DNA from: Candidatus Binatia bacterium
GTDB taxonomy: Bacteria; Vulcanimicrobiota; Vulcanimicrobiia; Vulcanimicrobiales; Vulcanimicrobiaceae
NCBI GenBank assembly: GCA_035541935.1
Contig: DATKMJ010000067.1
Span: 124,001 to 188,000 of the forward strand
DNA: 64,000 bases
Reading direction: 5' to 3'
Position numbers and translations under genes: made by a program. Below are positions 58,343 through 64,000 of this stretch, piece by piece (within the stretch, counting starts at the first letter, position 1; each line of letters starts with the position of its first letter). The notes beneath the pieces are model-generated. The model did no database searches, was not told the DNA's origin, and saw only the letters and a program-made list of their open reading frames with translations.

Positions 58343-58909
58343 ATGCGTGTGACACCCACCTCGGCTCGAAAGAGTTGCTAGGCGGCTTCGCTTTCGCCCG
58401 GCACTCCGGCAGGTTGGCGAGATCATGGAGAGACTGCTCAACCGCAGCGAGGCAGCCCCAGCACGCGGAGGACCAACCGAATACCGGGCCGCCGTGCCGC
58501 AACAGTTGCCCATCACGCACGAAGCGATACACCGGCAGTTCGGCAACTGTCTTTCAAGCCGGCATCGGAACGGGCTACTCCCTGGTAAGCTTCCGAAAGT
58601 CGATCGCCGCGCTCATCCTCGCACGCCTCAATACAAACGCAACCCATCGCGACCCGCTCCCACGTCCGGAGAAGTGGCTTGGAGTGTTGCCGCTTGAGAC
58701 GTCAATCATAGCACCCAAGCCAAGTGCGAGCAATAGGATGCGCAAGTGCTAAGTATCTTAAAACGTTGCCCCACTTGAAAACACACGACGATCGCGGTAG
58801 CATGCCTTTTACAGGATCGGCGTTCGTCAACCGAAATGCACGGCTCCGCGAGCGCTACGAGCGCGCTGGTGTGACGAGGCGCCATCGGCTCTTAATAGGG
58901 GTGCACGGC
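58343..58909. other. 567-bp stretch with no supported gene
   Basis: The frames here show no signal, domain or ribosome site of note. The 3' part may hold the promoter of the phage-structural-like gene. Confidence 0.35.
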
Positions 58910-59950
58910 ATGCTTCTTTTCTGCGACAGTTTCGATCACTACCATACCTCCACGCTTGGCCAAAAGTATCTCTCTGTATCCACAGGAGGCGATTCCGTCG
59001 CAACTATTGTGTCTGGCGGCCGAGAAGGTGGGAACTGTTTGCAACTGCCTGGCGGCGGCTATGTATCGCAAGCATGTCAAAATCCGGCACAGCTCATTGT
59101 GGGTTTCGCACTCAATCCGTCGGCTTTCGGCGGAAGCGCCATCGTAAGCTTCTACGACATGGCTACGTTGCAAGGCCAGCTCCGGCTCACCGTTGCTGGT
59201 GGTCTCGAATATTATGATGGAGATAACAATTTGCTCGCATCGTCCGCAAACGCGATTGTGGACCTAAACAGCTTCTCATACATCGAGGTTAACGTTCTTT
59301 TCTCTACGACTGCTACGGGCACGGTGTCGGCGCAGGTCAATGGGGAAAGCGCCTTTAGCGTCACTGCAAAGGTGACATCGCTATCCGGTAATAACCAAGC
59401 CAATATTGTCCAGATAGTCAACGGCGGAACATACAACCCGAACTACTTGTACGACGACCTCTACATTTGTGACGCAACGGGTACGATCAACAACAACTTC
59501 CTAGGCGATGTCGCCGTGATGTGCTTGTTCCCAAACGGCGACGGCCAATACAACGAGTTTAGTCAAGTTGGTGGAACTTCCGGCGATAACTGGACGTCTG
59601 TTGATGATAACCCGGCGACCTTGGATCCCTGTCCCGATGGCGATACGACTTACGTTTACTCATCCACGACCGGAAACCAGGACTTCTACGCGATCCAGCC
59701 GGTTGGCAGCCCGCAAGCGATCGTGGCGGTTCAAATCGTGGCGTCAGCCCGCAAGGATGACTCGTTCTCGCGAGTCCTCGCGCTTGGCTTTGGGAATGGG
59801 ACGACGTCCGTCTTTGATGCTGGCTTTTCTCTCGGCAGCAACTACGTAATGTATACGCAACCCTACGACGAAGACCCCATAACATCGGCGGCGTGGGATA
59901 TTTCACACCTGGATAACGGCCAAATTGGCATTCAGATCCTTTCCTCATAA
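58910..59950 (+). CDS. Phage-structural-like protein (adhesin/tail-associated, beta-rich)
   Basis: 346 residues from ATG at 58910, with AGGGG upstream. It begins MLLFCDSFDHY, a start seen in minor structural proteins of phages, and continues as repeated beta strands of concanavalin-like character (LYICDATGTIN, NSFSYIEVNVLFSTTATGTVSAQVNG) with Asn/Gly-rich loops. Low Lys/Arg content suits a virion surface or fibre. No signal peptide is seen. It is coupled to the small repeat protein downstream. Confidence 0.6.
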   Translation: MLLFCDSFDHYHTSTLGQKYLSVSTGGDSVATIVSGGREGGNCLQLPGGGYVSQACQNPAQLIVGFALNPSAFGGSAIVSFYDMATLQGQLRLTVAGGLEYYDGDNNLLASSANAIVDLNSFSYIEVNVLFSTTATGTVSAQVNGESAFSVTAKVTSLSGNNQANIVQIVNGGTYNPNYLYDDLYICDATGTINNNFLGDVAVMCLFPNGDGQYNEFSQVGGTSGDNWTSVDDNPATLDPCPDGDTTYVYSSTTGNQDFYAIQPVGSPQAIVAVQIVASARKDDSFSRVLALGFGNGTTSVFDAGFSLGSNYVMYTQPYDEDPITSAAWDISHLDNGQIGIQILSS

Positions 59951-60162
59951 TGGCAGAACGCGTCACCCAAGAAACGGCCGAAGCGATCCTGCGCGGGTCG
60001 CCGAACGCCCGCGTCACCCAAGCGGTCGCCGAGGCTGCCGTCAGGGGCAGACCATTCGCGCGTGTTACGCAAGCTGTATTAGAAGCCGCAGTATCCGGAA
60101 ATCCGAACATTCGCATAACCCAGATCGTTTGCGAGGTGATCGTCCCGGCATCGACTTCCTGA
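59950..60162 (+). CDS. Small repeat protein (RVTQ repeats)
   Basis: 70 residues. Its start overlaps the previous stop by one base (TAATG). It is built of about three and a half imperfect 18-residue repeats of the type RVTQAVAEAAVRGRP. Such small repeats occur after phage tail or structural genes. No enzyme motif. It may be a scaffold or a spike tip. Confidence 0.55.
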   Translation: MAERVTQETAEAILRGSPNARVTQAVAEAAVRGRPFARVTQAVLEAAVSGNPNIRITQIVCEVIVPASTS

Positions 60163-60641
60163 AATGCGAGCGGTACACATGTTCTGAACCAGGCCTACCG
60201 CCGCCGCTAGACACCGAAACTCGAAGCGCAAACCAAAGTAAGGTCGCCTCGGCTGATGTTGCGCGGCTGAAGGGCCGACGAACGACGCGGTTGTCGTGTC
60301 GTTAGATGGACGGGTTACCAGAAATTGCTCGACGCTTCGTGGTTCGATACCTCAAACGAAACTTGTCGTGAAACGGGGCGTGGCGAGGGAGCCTTCTGGC
60401 ACGAAAACCGTTTTCAACAGGTGCCCAAAACGTAGGGCGAGCTTGTCTGAAAAAAGACCTACGGTCCCTGAGTCAACCGTGGATCACGCTAGTCGGTGGA
60501 TCAGGTTAGTCAACTGTTGCTAGCCTCAAAAGCCGGTGCTATCATGTAGATCCCGGTGGTCGTGCTGAAATACCAAGCGGCATGACGCAGCACGCCATTG
60601 TGCCTCCAAGTCGAGACTCGCTTTCATTGAGGTGGAGGACT
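60163..60641. other. 479-bp stretch with no supported gene
   Basis: The only frames are short and Arg/Ser-rich without family features. GGTGGAGG at the end is the ribosome site of the RHS gene. Confidence 0.4.
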
Positions 60642-63600
60642 ATGAAAGGTGCTACGCTGCTCCGGCAGGTGATCGCCGGCATCTTGGTCCCGAGCATCCT
60701 GATCGTCCAGGCGCCGCCGTTGGCTGCAAGCGTATCAAGCCGCCCGCCCTCGGTGACGGTCAAAGGCATCCCGGTCACGCGGAGCGGTCCAGATGTGCCG
60801 TGGGTTGGCGGGAAAGGCGGCCTCTCGACGCCTGTCGTTAAGCGGATGCTTAGCGAGTTTAGCCTCGGCGTATCGCTGGCGACGGCGCTGCATACGCTGG
60901 GATCACCGTGGGTGGTGATTCGTCAGGCTGCACGTTCGTATTGGATGTACCGGACTGACGACGGGCATGCGTGGTTCTCCCTTGGCGTTGAGCACGGTCG
61001 GGTCGACTCGATCCAGGTATCGCTCTACGCACACGATCGCAGCAGCATCCGCGGCCCCGACGGCGTCCTTTTGGGTGGCCCGTCCGGGCAGGTCACGGCC
61101 ATAGGGAAGCACCAGGTGACCAACGCAGGAGATGTAGCGGTTGAAGCGTCCGCAGCGGCGCACGGCCACATATTCTACGGGTTTGATCGCGGCGGCCGCA
61201 TCGATCGGCTGGGGCGTTCTCTAGGAAATGACGATCTCGGCTCCTTCGCCCGCTGGTACGAGTTCGACGGGCATGGTCCCGATCGCCCAATCCCCGTGGC
61301 GGCCTACGGGGGCAGCCTCCAGGGGCAGCGTTCGTACGTCGCGCGGCTCAACGAACCGTACATTCCGTGCCTTGGGGGCAATGCTTGGCGCGTCGTCACC
61401 GAATCGCGTGAGACGTTTGCTGGCGTCGCGATTGATGCACTCAAGCTTCGCTGCGGTAATACGTTGCTGACGCGACCGTACTTCTTCGCGGCTACTGCCA
61501 CGCTTCCGCGCCCGTTTGACGTCGACGGGTCGGCCCAACGGCTGATCGGAAGCGCCTTCAGCGCGGGCGTGAGAACCGGGGGCACAACGGGTCAGATCTG
61601 GGTGACGACGCCGAATGGAACTCGTATAGCCGGCACCGGGGTGGACTTCGAATTCGCCTACATCGACGACCCGGATAACCCGCTCACCAGCGTGACGGCG
61701 GTACAGGTTGGGGAGAGTGAAACCGTGGCGACGTCTCGGGCCAAAGGCGCTGCCCGCACCGCGACTCCGCCGATAACAATAATCTGTACATTCGGCTCAG
61801 GCAGTGGAAAGTGCTCGCAGGCATTAGGCGATGGCCAGCCGTGCTTCCAGCTCTCGGCTACCTTCGGCGCGTTCAATGTTCAGTCCGGTACGGCATGCTT
61901 CTCGGTCGCCGGCGACCCGCTGGACTTTTCGAGCTTCGCCGCGTTGGTGGGTAGCCTCGGATGCACAGGTGCGCCCGTGAACGCCGTGAGCGGGAACCTT
62001 TGGTACCAATACCAAGATGCGCAGCTATCTGGACCGTTCGGACTCTCCTTCAGTCACCGATACGATAGCACAAAATCGACACGCCAGGGTGACCTTGGGT
62101 TGGGGTGGCAGGAGACGTACGGGGCATATCTCGACATGACAAATGCCTCAGACGGCATCGTCACGTTCGTCGATGGCAGTTGTAACCGAATCTACCTACA
62201 AACGCTCGGAGCAGGGACGAGCTCCTACGACCAGTATTCCGGCGACACCCTGTATACCCAGTCCGATGGCACGTTTAAGCTCGTTACATGGGATAATCGG
62301 ACGTTCGTTTTCAATACGACGGGCCAGCTCACGTCAATGTCCGATCGCATCGGAAACACGCAGACGATCAACAGGAACACAAGTGGCGACATCACCACCG
62401 TGGTGGACGGCCTCAGCAGAACGCTGACGTTTACATACGACACATCGAATCGGATCACGGGTATCACGAGCACGCCGTCCGGCGTAAGCATAACCTTCAC
62501 ATACACGAGCATCCTCGGGCACTGTTACAGCGGCGACCTCTGTTCGGTGAAAGAATCCGATGGCTCCATCTGGACCTATCAGTACTACAACCCCTCATCC
62601 TACGGTGGCCAGCATTTGCTGCAGTACGTCATCGATCCGCTCGGGCATACCGAGGAAGCGAATACCTACCAGCTCATAAACCTCGGCAACGGCGACAACC
62701 ATTATCGCGTCATCGAGCAGTCCATCGACTCGGGCGTCAACGACAATACGTATTCGTATTCCATCTCAGGCACAACCGGAACGACGTCGATCAGCGACGC
62801 GCTCGGCCACCTGACGACCTATGGCTGGGATCAATATCTCCAGCAGGTCACCTCGGTAAGCGGCTACCTGTGTTTCTGCCGCGGCGATACCTTGGCGTAC
62901 GACTACGACATATTCGGGCGGCCCTTGAGCGTGACTGAGGGCAGCGACTCAACGCTGGCTACGGCGCAGTACGGCCGCGACGTGCAGTTTACGAGCCCCG
63001 ACGGCACGACGAGTTACATCGGGCTGGCGTATCCGAGCGTCACGCAGTTACAGCAGCGCGGTATCCTCACCGATAACGGCATCGCCAACAAGAACACCGA
63101 GATCGCCTACTACCCGCTCGAAAGTGCACAGCAGGATCTGCCGCAGACCGTGACCGAGCCGTCGGTCGACACTGCCGGTGCCGCGGCGGTCACGACGTAC
63201 ACGTTCTCAAGTCAGGGCCTTCCAACGGCAATCTCGCGAAGCGGCTATTCCGGTGGCTCGGCCGCGACCCACGCCGTCTCCGCCACGTATGATTCGCGTG
63301 GCCGCATGCTGACGTTCACCGGCCCACGCACCGACGTTACGCAGACCACGACCTTAGGGTACTATCCCGACACTGATACCGATCTGGCGCGCCGTGGTCA
63401 GCTCGAGTCGATCGAGGATGCCCTGGGCCACACGATCACCTTTGCAAGCGCGGCCTCGCCGAACAACAGTTACAGTATCTACGGCGGTCCGTTAAGCTCC
63501 ATCGACCCCAACGGCGTGGTCAGCGATTTCGCCTACGACCAGCGCGGGCGTCTGGACAAGACGACCCTCAAGGGCGTGACAGGCGATCCGACGGACCTTG

Positions 63601-64000
63601 TCACGACGCTGACGTACAATGCCATCGGTCAGCTCACGTCAACGAGCCGGCCGCTAGGCAACGCATTGACGAACGGCTACGATGCGGCAAGCCGGCCGAC
63701 GGCCATCACGATCGTCGATGCCTCGGGGAACCAGCGCGAGCAGTTTGCGCTGGCCTACAACACCGCGAGCCAGCTCACGACCGAAACCGCGCAGCTGTGT
63801 GCAACGCCGGCTTCCTCATGCTCAACCTGGCAGACAAAGATGAGCCAGACGTTCGGCTACGCCAGCGTCGGCACGCTGTCGTCCATCAGCGATGCGGCCG
63901 GGGGGCAGACCTCGTTGGCCTGGGACAAATACGGAAACAATACGGGAATCGCGTCGGGATCGGGTGCCTACCAATATACGACTACCACCGGCTTCGATGC
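60642..64000 (+). CDS. Large RHS/YD-repeat protein (3' end outside window)
   Basis: More than 1,100 residues are visible, with the frame open to the window end. The N-terminus has a signal-like segment (LLRQVIAGILVPSILIVQAPPLAA). After about 440 residues of an unassigned region, the RHS core begins with GNLWYQYQDAQLSGPFGLSF and RYDSTKSTRQGDLGLGWQ. Many YD-type repeats follow (RIGNTQTI, GLSRTLTFTYDTSNR, DPLGHTEEANTYQL, YDQRGRLDKTTLKG). RHS proteins form a shell around a C-terminal toxin or act as secreted polymorphic proteins. The variable C-terminus, which would show the effector, lies beyond the window. Confidence 0.85.
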   Translation, partial: MKGATLLRQVIAGILVPSILIVQAPPLAASVSSRPPSVTVKGIPVTRSGPDVPWVGGKGGLSTPVVKRMLSEFSLGVSLATALHTLGSPWVVIRQAARSYWMYRTDDGHAWFSLGVEHGRVDSIQVSLYAHDRSSIRGPDGVLLGGPSGQVTAIGKHQVTNAGDVAVEASAAAHGHIFYGFDRGGRIDRLGRSLGNDDLGSFARWYEFDGHGPDRPIPVAAYGGSLQGQRSYVARLNEPYIPCLGGNAWRVVTESRETFAGVAIDALKLRCGNTLLTRPYFFAATATLPRPFDVDGSAQRLIGSAFSAGVRTGGTTGQIWVTTPNGTRIAGTGVDFEFAYIDDPDNPLTSVTAVQVGESETVATSRAKGAARTATPPITIICTFGSGSGKCSQALGDGQPCFQLSATFGAFNVQSGTACFSVAGDPLDFSSFAALVGSLGCTGAPVNAVSGNLWYQYQDAQLSGPFGLSFSHRYDSTKSTRQGDLGLGWQETYGAYLDMTNASDGIVTFVDGSCNRIYLQTLGAGTSSYDQYSGDTLYTQSDGTFKLVTWDNRTFVFNTTGQLTSMSDRIGNTQTINRNTSGDITTVVDGLSRTLTFTYDTSNRITGITSTPSGVSITFTYTSILGHCYSGDLCSVKESDGSIWTYQYYNPSSYGGQHLLQYVIDPLGHTEEANTYQLINLGNGDNHYRVIEQSIDSGVNDNTYSYSISGTTGTTSISDALGHLTTYGWDQYLQQVTSVSGYLCFCRGDTLAYDYDIFGRPLSVTEGSDSTLATAQYGRDVQFTSPDGTTSYIGLAYPSVTQLQQRGILTDNGIANKNTEIAYYPLESAQQDLPQTVTEPSVDTAGAAAVTTYTFSSQGLPTAISRSGYSGGSAATHAVSATYDSRGRMLTFTGPRTDVTQTTTLGYYPDTDTDLARRGQLESIEDALGHTITFASAASPNNSYSIYGGPLSSIDPNGVVSDFAYDQRGRLDKTTLKGVTGDPTDLVTTLTYNAIGQLTSTSRPLGNALTNGYDAASRPTAITIVDASGNQREQFALAYNTASQLTTETAQLCATPASSCSTWQTKMSQTFGYASVGTLSSISDAAGGQTSLAWDKYGNNTGIASGSGAYQYTTTTGFD

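Noticed and set aside
60296-60523. 75-residue frame before the RHS gene
   Set aside because: Biased Arg/Ser composition, no homology pattern and poor start context.

Overview
The window is high-GC bacterial chromosome. The first 34 kb is dense housekeeping DNA with very short or overlapping gene junctions (ATGA, GTGA and TTGA overlaps are the rule). A System II (ResB/ResC) cytochrome c maturation pair, a b6-type cytochrome b fused to cytochrome c, menaquinone-type quinone genes, a minimal Tat system and GloVer-repeat lipoproteins together suggest a poorly cultured high-GC lineage such as Candidatus Eremiobacterota (WPS-2). This assignment is an inference from gene content and has not been tested.

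Region by region, 1-2.5 kb holds a partial class A beta-lactamase-like hydrolase, an arginase, an intergenic repeat array and a TonB-like protein. From 11.8 kb down to 1.7 kb, a ten-gene minus-strand operon encodes tetrapyrrole synthesis (CysG-N/HemC fusion, HemB, a MobA-like protein, HemL, Rex, HemA, CobA/HemD fusion), then DUF92, an MT-A70 methyltransferase and the TonB-like protein. From 20.6 kb down to 13.5 kb comes MenG/UbiE, a polyprenyl synthase, TatA, TatC, ResB, ResC, Rieske and cytochrome b-c, which together build a quinol:cytochrome c oxidoreductase and its maturation machinery. From 21 to 31 kb are tatD-metG-rsmI, a small glutaredoxin, paired membrane proteins, aminopeptidase P, DUF202 and nadABC. 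An OPT transporter with a structured leader follows at 31.3-33.4 kb.

From about 34 kb the DNA is accessory: a Fic protein, surface lipoproteins that share a conserved 5' leader, and a comEC remnant cut off in its metallo-beta-lactamase domain at about 41.12 kb. From there to about 57-58 kb lies what looks like a decayed integrated element. It holds a class II tRNA-like gene, iteron-like octamers, an IS1595-type transposase broken by a 20-bp duplication, an excisionase-like HTH, a P4-type primase/helicase, a terminase-small-subunit-like HTH protein and a serine recombinase broken by a one-base frameshift.

The element's cargo (49.3-55.8 kb) is the most interesting part of the window. A six-gene operon is linked throughout by 4-bp overlaps and preceded by a sigma70-like promoter with a palindromic operator. 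It encodes an acyl-carrier-like protein, an XRE regulator, an ImmA/IrrE metallopeptidase fused to a chagasin-like cysteine-protease inhibitor, a papain-like C1 peptidase, a thymidylate-synthase-like enzyme and a MazG-type NTP pyrophosphohydrolase. It converges on a two-gene unit encoding a DNA-base-hypermodification-family protein. A membrane-anchored dCTP-deaminase/dUTPase-like protein that has lost the catalytic Glu lies just upstream. I propose a nucleotide-sensing or base-modification system coupled to a protease/inhibitor switch, possibly anti-phage. The window ends with a phage-structural-like gene pair and the start of a large RHS-repeat protein.
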